From Thermoanaerobaculia bacterium (GTDB taxonomy: Bacteria > Acidobacteriota > Thermoanaerobaculia > UBA5066): a stretch of 64,000 nt of DNA. The first letter of the stretch is position 1. Every line of letters starts with the position of its first letter. A program made the translations under genes and the position numbers. This document shows positions 25,712-34,141 of this stretch, piece by piece. Below the pieces are notes generated by a model that saw nothing but the letters and a program-made list of their open reading frames with translations, was not told the DNA's origin and did no database searches. Location: assembly GCA_022071945.1 (NCBI GenBank), contig JAJVIN010000013.1, positions 1-64,000 of the forward strand, in the 5' to 3' direction.

Positions 25712-26620
25712 TACTCCCCGCTCTTCCCGCTCAACCTGCCGCCGGACCACCGGTTCCCGATGCGGAAGTACTCGCGGCTTCGGGAGGTCTTGCTCGAGGA
25801 TGGGATCGTCCAGAGCGGCGACATGATCGAGGCCCCGCTGGTGGAGCGGGAAGACCTGTGCCGCGTCCACGACCCGGCCTACGTCGAACGCGTGGAGAAA
25901 GGCGGGTTGAGCGACCGGGAGCTCCGGAGGCTGGGATTCCCGTGGTCCGTGGAGCTCGCCACTCGGGCCCGGGCGTCGGTCGGTGCCTCGGTCGCCGCGG
26001 CCCAGACGGCCCTTTTTGAGGGACTCGGCGTCAACCTGGCCGGCGGAACGCATCACGCCGGCCGCGACTATGGGTCGGGGTACTGCGTGTTCAACGATTT
26101 TGCCGTGACGGCGCGAAGCCTCCTGGCCCGGGGCCTCTCAGAGAAGATCCTGATCCTCGACCTCGATGTCCACCAGGGGGACGGGACGGCCCTCCTCCTC
26201 GCGTCCGAACCGGCCGTCTTCACGGCGTCGATTCACGGCAAGGACAACTTCCCGTTCAGGAAGGCGGTCAGCTGTCTCGATGTGGCGCTCCCGGCGGGAG
26301 CGGGCGACGGCGAGTACCTCGATGCGCTGGAGCGCGTCCTTCGTGAGGTCCGGGAGCGTTTCGGCGAGCCCGGCATCGTCCTCTATCTCGCGGGCGCCGA
26401 CCCGCACGAGGACGATCGCTTCGGACGGATGAAGCTCACGCTCTCGGGCCTGAGAAGGCGCGACGAGCGCGTCATGCGAGAGTTCGCGCCGAAAACGCCC
26501 ATGGTCGTCGCGATGGGGGGCGGCTACGGCCGGAGTGTGGAAACGGTGGCCCGAATCCACGCGACCACGGTCGGCGTCGCCGCGCGCGCCTACGACGAAG
26601 GCGGTCGTCCGGATTGCTAG
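25700..26620 (+). CDS. Histone-deacetylase-superfamily (acetoin utilisation-like) hydrolase
   Basis: A 306-residue enzyme of the arginase/deacetylase fold starting at GTG 25700. Family residues are present: HDPAYV near 58, the catalytic His pair in GGTHHAGRDYG (H118, H119), zinc ligands in LDLDVHQGDGT (D156, H158), a third acidic ligand in LAGADPHEDDRFG and the closing GGGYG. The family removes acyl groups from amines such as acetylpolyamines or acetyl-lysine. It follows the YfhO-like gene by 13 bases on the same strand; the next gene is 120 bases downstream. Substrate is unknown. An acetylpolyamine substrate would fit the speA gene elsewhere in the window, but this is weak inference. Confidence 0.9.
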   Translation: MKAFYSPLFPLNLPPDHRFPMRKYSRLREVLLEDGIVQSGDMIEAPLVEREDLCRVHDPAYVERVEKGGLSDRELRRLGFPWSVELATRARASVGASVAAAQTALFEGLGVNLAGGTHHAGRDYGSGYCVFNDFAVTARSLLARGLSEKILILDLDVHQGDGTALLLASEPAVFTASIHGKDNFPFRKAVSCLDVALPAGAGDGEYLDALERVLREVRERFGEPGIVLYLAGADPHEDDRFGRMKLTLSGLRRRDERVMREFAPKTPMVVAMGGGYGRSVETVARIHATTVGVAARAYDEGGRPDC

Positions 26621-26740
26621 GTCGCCTTCTTCGGAGCGATCGCGGGTGTGCCCATGGGATGATTCTGAGTGAGCGGGATTCGGGGCAGGCGACGCTCAGC
26701 TGCTCGCTCGATCCTCACAGAACCGCCGGAGGCACACTCG

Positions 26741-28234
26741 ATGGATCCTCTCGAAGAGCATTTCAAACCGTTCCGCGCAAACATCGCCGGGATCGATCAG
26801 ACGTTCGCGTCGGCGTACGGCGAGAAGCGGCTGGTTTACGCGGACTGGACGGCGAGCGGCCGGCTCTACTCGCCGATCGAGGAGAAGATCCACCGGGACC
26901 TCGGGCCTTTCGTCGGCAACACCCACTCCGAGTCGAGTGTCACCGGGACCTCGATGACGCGGGCCTACCATCTCGCCCACCAGCTCATCAAGAGACACGT
27001 GAACGCGGGGCCCAACGACGCCCTGCTCTTCGTCGGCGCCGGGATGACGTCGGCCATCAACAAGCTCCAGCGGATCCTGGGGCTCAGGGTGCCGGAGCAG
27101 CTGCGTCCCTACCTGCGCATTCCCGACGAGGTCCGTCCGGTCGTCTTCGTCACCCACATGGAGCACCACTCCAACCAGACGACGTGGTACGAGACGATCG
27201 CCGATGTCCACGTCATCAAGCCGACGAGGAGCGGTCGCGTGGATCTCGACGACCTGTCGGACCTCCTGGAAAGGAACCGGCACCGCCCCGTGAAGATCGG
27301 GTCGTTCACGGCGTGCTCGAACGTGACCGGCATCCCGACCCCGTACCGTTCCATGGCGCGGCTGATGCACGCCCACGGAGGCCTCTGCTTCGTCGACTTC
27401 GCGGCGTCGGCTCCCTATGTCGCGATCGACATGCATCCGGCGGACCGCGAGGAGAGGCTCGACGCGATCACGTTCTCTCCCCACAAGTTCCTGGGCGGGC
27501 CCGGAAGTCCAGGCGTCCTCATCTTCGATTCCAGCCTCTACACGCTGAAGTCGCCGGACCAGCCAGGCGGCGGCACGGTCCTCTGGACGAATCCGTGGGG
27601 GAAGTACGCCTTCATCCCGGACGTCGAGGCCCGCGAGGATGGCGGCACGCCCGCGTTTCTGCAGGCCATCAAGGCCGCGCTGGCGGTTCAGCTCAAGGAA
27701 CAGATGGGGCTCGATGAGATCCGCAAGCGCGAGGAAAGACTCGTGTCCCGCCTCTTCGCGGGGCTCAGGAGCATCCCGAATCTCCACATCCTGGCGGAAG
27801 GCATCGAGGATCGGCTCGGGATCTTCTCGTTCTACCTCGATGGGGTTCACTACAACCTGGCGGTGAAGCTCCTCAACGACCGGTTCGGGATCCAGGTCCG
27901 GGGCGGCTGCTCGTGCGCGGGAACCTACGGCCACTACCTCCTGCACGTCGACCAGTACCAGTCGAAGCGAATCACGGACGAGATCGACGCCGGAAACCTC
28001 TCGCACAAACCGGGATGGGTCCGCCTGTCGGTCCACCCGACGATGCTCGATGACGAAGTCGAGTTCGCCATCGATGCGGTCAGACAGGTGCAGGCGCACG
28101 CTGCCGAGTGGAGCCGCGACTACCGCCACGACCCCCAGACGAACGAGTTCCGGCACGTCTCCGGAGATGACCCCATGAGAAACCGCGTGGAATCCTGGTT
28201 TCTGTCGCCCAGGGAGAGCCTCCTGACGGCCTGA
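26741..28234 (+). CDS. SufS/CsdA-like class V PLP enzyme (aminotransferase/cysteine desulfurase)
   Basis: ATG 26741 has GGAGG 8 bases upstream and gives 497 residues. The fold-type I PLP core is clear: HSNQTTW near 146, the Asp of CFVDFAASAP, the PLP lysine in FSPHKFLGGPG and a late cysteine in RGGCSCAGTYGHYLL that could be the active-site Cys of a cysteine desulfurase. At 497 residues it is longer than SufS (about 400), with an extension between the lysine and cysteine and a C-terminal tail. No SUF or ISC scaffold gene is nearby, so sulfur trafficking for Fe-S assembly is not supported; it may be a stand-alone lyase or aminotransferase. Its start is not coupled to the deacetylase-like gene. 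Confidence 0.87.
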   Translation: MDPLEEHFKPFRANIAGIDQTFASAYGEKRLVYADWTASGRLYSPIEEKIHRDLGPFVGNTHSESSVTGTSMTRAYHLAHQLIKRHVNAGPNDALLFVGAGMTSAINKLQRILGLRVPEQLRPYLRIPDEVRPVVFVTHMEHHSNQTTWYETIADVHVIKPTRSGRVDLDDLSDLLERNRHRPVKIGSFTACSNVTGIPTPYRSMARLMHAHGGLCFVDFAASAPYVAIDMHPADREERLDAITFSPHKFLGGPGSPGVLIFDSSLYTLKSPDQPGGGTVLWTNPWGKYAFIPDVEAREDGGTPAFLQAIKAALAVQLKEQMGLDEIRKREERLVSRLFAGLRSIPNLHILAEGIEDRLGIFSFYLDGVHYNLAVKLLNDRFGIQVRGGCSCAGTYGHYLLHVDQYQSKRITDEIDAGNLSHKPGWVRLSVHPTMLDDEVEFAIDAVRQVQAHAAEWSRDYRHDPQTNEFRHVSGDDPMRNRVESWFLSPRESLLTA

Positions 28235-28241
28235 GCTGGAT

Positions 28242-29159
28242 CTATCGCCCGGCGGCCACCGGCGTCGCCCGGCCGCGAATCGTCGTGAAGGTGAGCTCGC
28301 GGCAGGGGAGCGACGCGGCCGGCAAACCGGCGGCGGCCTGTCCCAGGGTCAGGAACTCGACTCCTGCCGCCTTCCAGGCGGCAACGTGTTCGAAAAAGAG
28401 CGGCCCGAGGGCCTTGCCCCCCTCGATCTCGGTGTGGATCGAGTGGACGTGGAGCTGGGGGGGCCCGAGGACGAGGTCGCGAAAAAACCCGGTCGTCTTC
28501 GGCCGGTTGGCGCCGGCGAACTCGTCCCAGCCGGCGGCTTCGTCCAGAGTCGGAAGAGTGGACGGGAGCTCGATGATGGACGAGGGGCTCCCGTCTCTCC
28601 GCATGGGCCGAAAGGGGGACCCGCCGCGGGTGTGAGAGGTGACCCGGATCCCGTTTTCTTCCTCGATCTCCATGCTGGCTGCCGTGGCTGTCCAGCCGGG
28701 GGCGGCGGAGACGGTGGCGCGAAAGCCGAAGATCTCGGCGAACCGTTCGTGCGTTCTCCGCACGGTCCGCGAGATCTCGTCGCGCTCCATCCGGGGGAGG
28801 CGGTCGTGCCAGTCGACGTGGTCCCAGGCGTGGATGCCGCATTCGTGTCCGGCGGCGTGGGCCTCACGCATCCGGGCGACCGCCTCGGGCTTCGTCCCGA
28901 TGTCGGGAGCGGGCAAGAGTGTTCCGTAGAGCATCGTCTTGATGCCGTAGGAGGCGGCGGGGCTGGCCCGGAGGACCTTCTTGACGAAGCCCTTCCGGAA
29001 GACGCGCTTGACCGCCTTGCCCGTGTTGTCGGGTCCGAGCGAGAAGAAGAAGGTCGTGACGATTCCGTGGCGAGCGAAGAGATCGAGGAGGCGGGGGACG
29101 CCGTCGAGCGTCCCCTGATAAGTGTCGACGTCGACCTTCAGGACGAGTTGCTGAGCCAA
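28242..29159 (-). CDS. arnD: ArnD-like polysaccharide deacetylase (4-deoxy-4-formamido-L-Ara-P-Und deformylase)
   Basis: A 305-residue NodB-type deacetylase. The N-terminus LVLKVDVDTYQGTLDGVPRL carries the catalytic Asp pair, and ECGIHAWDHVDWHDRL holds the metal-binding His motif typical of ArnD. Length and order match ArnD, which removes the formyl group from undecaprenyl-phosphate-linked 4-formamido-arabinose so that the positively charged sugar can be moved to lipid A. It is the last gene of a minus-strand operon with arnC, and both halves of arnA. The start is 9 bases after the preceding stop. Confidence 0.9.
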   Translation of the reverse strand: MAQQLVLKVDVDTYQGTLDGVPRLLDLFARHGIVTTFFFSLGPDNTGKAVKRVFRKGFVKKVLRASPAASYGIKTMLYGTLLPAPDIGTKPEAVARMREAHAAGHECGIHAWDHVDWHDRLPRMERDEISRTVRRTHERFAEIFGFRATVSAAPGWTATAASMEIEEENGIRVTSHTRGGSPFRPMRRDGSPSSIIELPSTLPTLDEAAGWDEFAGANRPKTTGFFRDLVLGPPQLHVHSIHTEIEGGKALGPLFFEHVAAWKAAGVEFLTLGQAAAGLPAASLPCRELTFTTIRGRATPVAAGR

Positions 29160-29168
29160 CGGGGACGA

Positions 29169-30200
29169 CTAGACCTCCGCGACCTTGCGTTTCTTCAGGT
29201 AGTAGTCCAGGGTCTTCTTCAGCCCGGTCTTGAAATCGGTCTTCGGGCTCCACCCGAGGCACCTCTGGGCTTTCTTGATGGAAGGAACCCGGGTCGTGAT
29301 GTCCTGGTAGCCGGCGCCGTAGTACTCGTCGGCGGAGACCTCGATGATCTCCGCGTTCTTGGCCAGCGGGGCGAACTTCGGGTAGGTCCCGACGGCCTCG
29401 ATCAGGTTCTGGGCCAGCTCCTTGATCGAGAGGTCCGCGCCGGGGTTGCCGATGTTGAAGATCTGGGAATCGGCGCATCCCTTCTCGTTCTCGAGGATCT
29501 TCATCAGGCCGTCGATTCCGTCCTCGATGTAGGTGAAGCAGCGCCGCTGGCTTCCGCCGTCGACGAGCTTGATGGGCACGCCGTAGAGGATGTTGTGGAG
29601 GAACTGGGTCAGGACGCGGCTCGATCCCTCTTTAGGGGCGTCGATGTTGTCGAGGTGCGGGCCGTACCAGTTGAAGGGGCGAAACAGGGTGAACCTCAGG
29701 CCCGCGGACGCTCCCATCGCGAAGATCACCCGGTCGAGCAATTGCTTGGAAGCCGAATAGATCCAGCGCTGCTTCTGGATCGGTCCGTAGACGAGGGGTG
29801 AGGTGTCCTCGTCGAACTCCCTGTCCGGGCACATGCCGTAGACCTCGGAGGTCGAGGGGAAGACGACGCGCTTGCCGTACTTGGCCGCCATCTTCACGAT
29901 GCGGAGGTTCTCCTCGAAGTCGAGCTCGAAGACCGAGAGGGGGTTCTTCACGTAGGTGGCGGGCGTCGCGATCGCCACGAGCGGCAGGACGACGTCACAT
30001 TTCTTGACGTGGTACTCGATCCACTCCTTGTTGATGGCGATGTCGCCCTCGAGGAAGCGGAACCGCTGATCCGGCAGGAACTCCTCGATCCGGTCACTGC
30101 CGACGTCGAGGCCGAAGACTTCCCAGCCGGTCGTGGTGAGGATGCGGCGGGTCAGGGCATTCCCGATGAAGCCGTTGACGCCCAGGATGAGGACGCGCAT
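29169..30200 (-). CDS. ArnA dehydrogenase-half (UDP-glucuronate decarboxylase-type SDR)
   Basis: A 343-residue extended short-chain dehydrogenase with Rossmann motif [20 protein letters not shown] and the catalytic [10 protein letters not shown] (Tyr-x3-Lys). [11 protein letters not shown] and [12 protein letters not shown] are typical of the ArnA C-terminal domain that oxidises and decarboxylates UDP-glucuronate to the 4-keto pentose. In enterobacteria this domain is fused to the formyltransferase; here it is a separate gene, 12 bases after the formyltransferase gene. The PLP transaminase ArnB expected next in the pathway is not seen. Confidence 0.91.
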   Translation of the reverse strand: MRVLILGVNGFIGNALTRRILTTTGWEVFGLDVGSDRIEEFLPDQRFRFLEGDIAINKEWIEYHVKKCDVVLPLVAIATPATYVKNPLSVFELDFEENLRIVKMAAKYGKRVVFPSTSEVYGMCPDREFDEDTSPLVYGPIQKQRWIYSASKQLLDRVIFAMGASAGLRFTLFRPFNWYGPHLDNIDAPKEGSSRVLTQFLHNILYGVPIKLVDGGSQRRCFTYIEDGIDGLMKILENEKGCADSQIFNIGNPGADLSIKELAQNLIEAVGTYPKFAPLAKNAEIIEVSADEYYGAGYQDITTRVPSIKKAQRCLGWSPKTDFKTGLKKTLDYYLKKRKVAEV

Positions 30201-30212
30201 GGATGTGCCTTT

Positions 30213-31133
30213 CTATTCCCGCCCCTGCTGGGCAACCCATGCGCGGAACTGGGCCGCGTTCATGGGCGGATACCCCTGCGGCTGGGCCGCGAGGATCTCG
30301 ACGGGGCGGTCATCGCCGCAGTAGACGATGACGGAGCCCTCCGTCGGTTCGACCTTGCCGGGGAACGTATCGTGCCCCCCGTAGGCCCCGAGACGGGTCT
30401 TGATGATGATGACCTTGGATCCAAAGAGGTCCGTGAAGGCGCCCGGCCAGGGCGGTGCGACGGCCCGGACGAGGTTGTGAACGTCCTGGGCCTTCTGGGA
30501 CCAGTCGATGAGCCCGTCCTCCGGCTTGCGGCCTCCGAAGTAGCTCCCCTTCGAGATGTCGAGCGGGCGGCGCGGAGCGGTTCCGGCCTTCAGGTACGGC
30601 CAGGCCCGCGAGAGGACGGCGACGGCCGCCTCGCCCACTCTCCTCGAGACGGTGAGGGCGTCGTCGTCGGGTCCGATCGGGACCGCGACCTGATCGACGA
30701 CGTCGCCGGCGTCGGGCTTCTCGGCCATGTAGTGGAGCGTCGCCCCCGTCTGCTTCTCGCCTTTCAGGATCGCCCAGTTGATGGGAGAACGGCCGCGGTA
30801 GTGGGGCAAGAGCGAGCCGTGCATGTTGAGGGCGCCCCGCGTCGCCTGGGAAAGGAGACGCATCGGGATCATCTTTCGAAAGTAGAACGAGAAGAAGAAA
30901 TCTGGGGCTGCGGCCTTCATCCGCTCCGTCTCGAGGGGGTCGTCCAGCGACTCGACGAGAAGACAGGGCACGCCCCGCGCGCGGGCCAGGTCAGCGAGAG
31001 ACTCCCACCATCGGACCTCGTTCGGGCTGTCGGCGTGGGTGTAGATGAGACGGACCGGCTCGCCCGCGTCCAGGAGCCACTTCGTGCAGCGGAATCCGAC
31101 GTCACTGTATCCGGCCACCACAATGCCGCTCAT
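30213..31133 (-). CDS. ArnA formyltransferase-half
   Basis: ATG 31133 overlaps the stop of arnC as ATGA, giving 306 residues. The 10-formyl-tetrahydrofolate transferase fold is recognised by LNMHGSLLPHYRGRSPINWAIL, with the catalytic Asn-His and the SLLP-x-RG motif, and GATLHYM with DAGDVV downstream. ArnA_N adds a formyl group to UDP-4-amino-arabinose. The gene is separated from the dehydrogenase half, as in some bacteria outside the Enterobacterales. Longer frames upstream of 31133 run into arnC antisense context and are not used. Confidence 0.9.
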   Translation of the reverse strand: MSGIVVAGYSDVGFRCTKWLLDAGEPVRLIYTHADSPNEVRWWESLADLARARGVPCLLVESLDDPLETERMKAAAPDFFFSFYFRKMIPMRLLSQATRGALNMHGSLLPHYRGRSPINWAILKGEKQTGATLHYMAEKPDAGDVVDQVAVPIGPDDDALTVSRRVGEAAVAVLSRAWPYLKAGTAPRRPLDISKGSYFGGRKPEDGLIDWSQKAQDVHNLVRAVAPPWPGAFTDLFGSKVIIIKTRLGAYGGHDTFPGKVEPTEGSVIVYCGDDRPVEILAAQPQGYPPMNAAQFRAWVAQQGRE

Positions 31134-32098
31134 CGAGCACTCCCTTCGTTCCCGTAGACCTGCCGGATGAGGAACCTGGGCCTCCCCCTGACCTGCTGAT
31201 AAATCCGTCCGACGTACTCCCCGACGACGCCGATTCCCGCCATCACGACACCCAGGACCGCGAAGGCCAGGGCGAAGAGCGTGAAGACGCCCTCGGCCTC
31301 CGACTGTCTCAGAAAGACGAACCGGCGCAGGAGGAGGTAGATGCCGAAGCCAAACCCGCCCGCCGCGGTGACGAACCCCAGGAGCGTGAAGAGTTGCAGC
31401 GGCACGATCGAGAACCCCGTCATCAGATCGAAGTTCAGCCGGATCAGCTTGTAAAGCGAGTACTTCGAGCGTCCCTCGTGTCGTTCCTCGTGGGCGACGC
31501 TGATCTCGACGGGGCGCCGCGCATACATCTGGGCGAGCGCGGGGATGAAGGTCGAGACCTCGTCGGAGGCCGACATCACGTCGACGACATCGCGGTGATA
31601 GCCGCGGAGCATGCACCCGTAGTCGTTGAGCTTCATCCCGGTGATGAGGGCCGTGGTCCGGTTGACGAGACGCGAGGCGGCCTTCCGGAAAATGTTGTCC
31701 TGACGCTTGGCCCGGATCGTCCCGACGACGTCGTGGCCCTCGTCGAGCTTGGCGACGAGCTTGGGGATCTCTTCCGGGGGGTTCTGCAGGTCGGCGTCGA
31801 GGGTGATGACGTACTCGCCGTCGATCACCGTGAAGGCGGCCATGATCGCCATGTGCTGGCCCGCGTTGCGCATCAGCTCGACGACCTTCACCTTGCCCGG
31901 ATACTTGCGCGCGTCTTCCCGCAGGATGAGGAGGGACCGGTCGCGCGAGCCGTCATCGGCGAAGACCACCTCGTAGGGCCGGTCGAGACCGTCCAGGACG
32001 GGCAAAAGCCTCGGGAGCAGGGTGGGGAGGTTCCCTTCCTCGTTGAAAACGGGGATGACGATCGAGACCTTGCGCGGGACGATGGCGGCGCTCGTCAC
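31130..32098 (-). CDS. arnC: ArnC-like undecaprenyl-phosphate 4-formamido-arabinose transferase
   Basis: From GTG 32098 the product has 322 residues, the usual ArnC length. GT2 motifs are seen: SIVIPVFNEEGNL, FADDGSRDRS, LDADLQNPPEE and the GT2 acceptor region (YGCMLRGYHR). Two C-terminal transmembrane helices (about residues 230-255 and 265-295) anchor it, and the tail VGEYVGRIYQQVRGRPRFLI is typical of the ArnC/GtrB group. It opens the arn operon. A related function such as another Und-P-sugar synthase is possible, but arnD and both arnA halves downstream support the arn role. Confidence 0.9.
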   Translation of the reverse strand: MTSAAIVPRKVSIVIPVFNEEGNLPTLLPRLLPVLDGLDRPYEVVFADDGSRDRSLLILREDARKYPGKVKVVELMRNAGQHMAIMAAFTVIDGEYVITLDADLQNPPEEIPKLVAKLDEGHDVVGTIRAKRQDNIFRKAASRLVNRTTALITGMKLNDYGCMLRGYHRDVVDVMSASDEVSTFIPALAQMYARRPVEISVAHEERHEGRSKYSLYKLIRLNFDLMTGFSIVPLQLFTLLGFVTAAGGFGFGIYLLLRRFVFLRQSEAEGVFTLFALAFAVLGVVMAGIGVVGEYVGRIYQQVRGRPRFLIRQVYGNEGSAR

Positions 32099-32333
32099 GG
32101 ACAGAATTCTACAGGCGGGTCGAGAAACGGTGCCTTTGGGCGCTCCGAGTGGAGAAAACCGGGCGATGGCGGAAACCACGAGCCCCGCGCGGAACTCCCG
32201 TCCGTCGCTCCGCCGGGAGGTCCATGACCCGCGGCGGGGTTTGTCCGTGACATCCGGAAGATCCCGGGACGGACTCGCTCGGGCGGAACTCGGGTACACT
32301 GAAAATGCCGGGTTGGTGCAGCTCACCGTGTCG

Positions 32334-33122
32334 ATGGCTCTCTTCTGCTTGGTCCTTTCAAGAGCGGTACCGATTCTGTTCGGCGCCTCGATGTGCATGG
32401 TCGCGGCGCGGTTTCTGCACGATTTCCTTTTCCCGCGACGCCCGCTTTTCGCCCGAATGGTCTTCGCGGCCGTCTTGGTTGCCGGAGTCCTCCTCTCTGT
32501 TCCCTTCTTGATGGGTTCATGGCATCTCCTGCTGGCGGAGTACGCGTTCGAGAACCACCGCTGGGACCAGGCACAGAGGCGCTATGGTGAGTTCGCCACG
32601 CTGCGAGGATCACCTTCTCCAAGAGCCACGCGGCAATGGGCATACTCGCTCATGAATCTCCGCCGCTGGCAAGACGCGGAGACGGTCATGCTGTCTTCGA
32701 TCAGCCGGTCTGCCGGGGGAACCTCCAGAGTCGCGCCGGAGATCGTGCTGGTTTTGGGCATCTGTCGTTATTACAGGGGCAAGCTGGATTCAGCCGAGTC
32801 GACGCTCGGAATGCTGGCTGACTCGCGGACGAGATCGATGCGTGAGTACTTCCTGGGCCGAATCGCGGAGACTCGTGGTCTCGCATCTGCCCTGCCGCTA
32901 TACGAGTCGAGCCTGAGGCACAATCCCAATTTCTTCCCGTCGGCATATCAGGCCGCGAGGCTCCAGATTCTGCTCCATGGCCGTGTACGGGACGCCGGGC
33001 AGCTGGCGCCCTTCGTGAACCGCAATGGAGCATCCTCGGAGGCCGCACAGAATCTGGTGAACGCAATCGAACTTGGCCGTCCGCTGCCGCCCATGGAGTT
33101 CTATGTCGTTCACGAGGATTGA
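32334..33122 (+). CDS. Membrane-anchored TPR-like hypothetical protein
   Basis: ATG 32334 gives about 262 residues; GTG 32316 or TTG 32313 in frame are alternatives. Two hydrophobic segments (about residues 1-22 and 40-62) lie at the N-terminus. The rest is made of helical pairs with TPR-like spacing (LLAEYAFENHRWDQAQRRYGEF, WAYSLMNLRRWQDAETVML), consistent with a protein-interaction scaffold at the membrane. A weak TACACT box lies at 32295-32300, without a convincing -35. The end overlaps the PAP2-type gene by 20 bases. The GC content is a bit lower than in neighbouring genes. No family was identified. Confidence 0.6.
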   Translation: MALFCLVLSRAVPILFGASMCMVAARFLHDFLFPRRPLFARMVFAAVLVAGVLLSVPFLMGSWHLLLAEYAFENHRWDQAQRRYGEFATLRGSPSPRATRQWAYSLMNLRRWQDAETVMLSSISRSAGGTSRVAPEIVLVLGICRYYRGKLDSAESTLGMLADSRTRSMREYFLGRIAETRGLASALPLYESSLRHNPNFFPSAYQAARLQILLHGRVRDAGQLAPFVNRNGASSEAAQNLVNAIELGRPLPPMEFYVVHED

Positions 33123-34077
33123 GGTTCGGGCGGAGGATGTCCTGGCATTCGTGGCAGCCGCCGGACTTGCCATGATCGCCGGCGGCGGGGCCTTCATTTC
33201 GAAACTCACATTGTCGGAAGACCAAATGTGGGAGCTCTCCTTCATCCTCGCTCCGGCCGCGGTTCTGACCTTCGTCGCCTCTGTTCGCTACTCCTTCGGC
33301 AGAAAGGCCGACGGCACGCGAGGCGGCGCGGGAGAGGTCTTCAGGGTGCTCCGGGACTGGCTCCCGTTCCTGCTCTTTCTTCTCATCTACTCCGCCTTCC
33401 GTCAGACTCTGTGGTCATCTGTGTTGGGTCCAGACAAGGACTCCCTGCTTCTCGAGATCGACCGAACGCTCTTTCCCGAGACACCGGCCGTCTTGCTTCA
33501 GCGGTTTCTAGACCCGGTCCTGACGGACGTTCTGGCGGTCTGCTATTTCCTGCATCTCATCCTGCCACCCATCCTGGCTGGGCTGCTGTATCGAACAAAC
33601 AAGACGATCTTTCGGCGTTTCCTGCTCTCCGTACTCGTTTGTGGAGTCCTGGGTGCGGCAGGCTACGCCCTCGTTCCCGCGGTCGGGCCGGGCGTCGCTT
33701 TTCCACAGCTGTTTCGAGACCGGCTCGAAGGCACGCTCCATGACCCGCTGATAGGGATGATGGATGCGGCCCGTGCTCCCAGGGATGTCTTCCCGAGTCT
33801 CCACGTGGCGATCTCCGCAATCGTCCTCTGGTACGCGGGCAAGCATCGCAGACTCTTGTTTTGGACGTTCTTCCCACTCGTACTGGGAAACTGGGTCGCC
33901 ACGCTCTATCTTCGGTATCACTACTTCATCGACTTGGTCGCGGGCTACCTGACCGCACTCCTGGCCGTCGTCATCGCGTCCTGGCTCCTGGAGACCGAAA
34001 AGAGGCTCGGCCTCGGGCCTCGGACGGCTGAGCGGAGCGAGTTCGCGTCCAGCGGGAGCGGAATCGGGCTCGGCTGA
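33103..34077 (+). CDS. PAP2-superfamily (inositol-phosphorylceramide synthase-like) membrane protein
   Basis: ATG 33103 with GGAG four bases before it gives 324 residues and overlaps the previous gene by 20 bases. Seven or so hydrophobic helices cover the protein. The PAP2-type C2/C3 motifs are FPSLHVAISAIVL and RYHYFIDLVAG, with the conserved His and Asp pair for phosphate transfer or removal; the first motif (KxxxxxxRP) is not clear. The family includes lipid phosphatases and phosphosphingolipid synthases. In a glycan region it could recycle undecaprenyl pyrophosphate or transfer a phospho-head group. The exact substrate is open. Confidence 0.82.
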   Translation: MSFTRIEVRAEDVLAFVAAAGLAMIAGGGAFISKLTLSEDQMWELSFILAPAAVLTFVASVRYSFGRKADGTRGGAGEVFRVLRDWLPFLLFLLIYSAFRQTLWSSVLGPDKDSLLLEIDRTLFPETPAVLLQRFLDPVLTDVLAVCYFLHLILPPILAGLLYRTNKTIFRRFLLSVLVCGVLGAAGYALVPAVGPGVAFPQLFRDRLEGTLHDPLIGMMDAARAPRDVFPSLHVAISAIVLWYAGKHRRLLFWTFFPLVLGNWVATLYLRYHYFIDLVAGYLTALLAVVIASWLLETEKRLGLGPRTAERSEFASSGSGIGLG

Positions 34078-34141
34078 CGCTGATTGCGTCCGAGACTCTT
34101 CTGTCGATGGAACGAACGCGCGCGGGTTTCCGTGGCCTGGA

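Noticed and set aside
26741-28234. ArnB identity for the PLP enzyme near the arn genes
   Set aside because: Motifs are class V (SufS-like), not DegT/DnrJ type; the gene is on the other strand.
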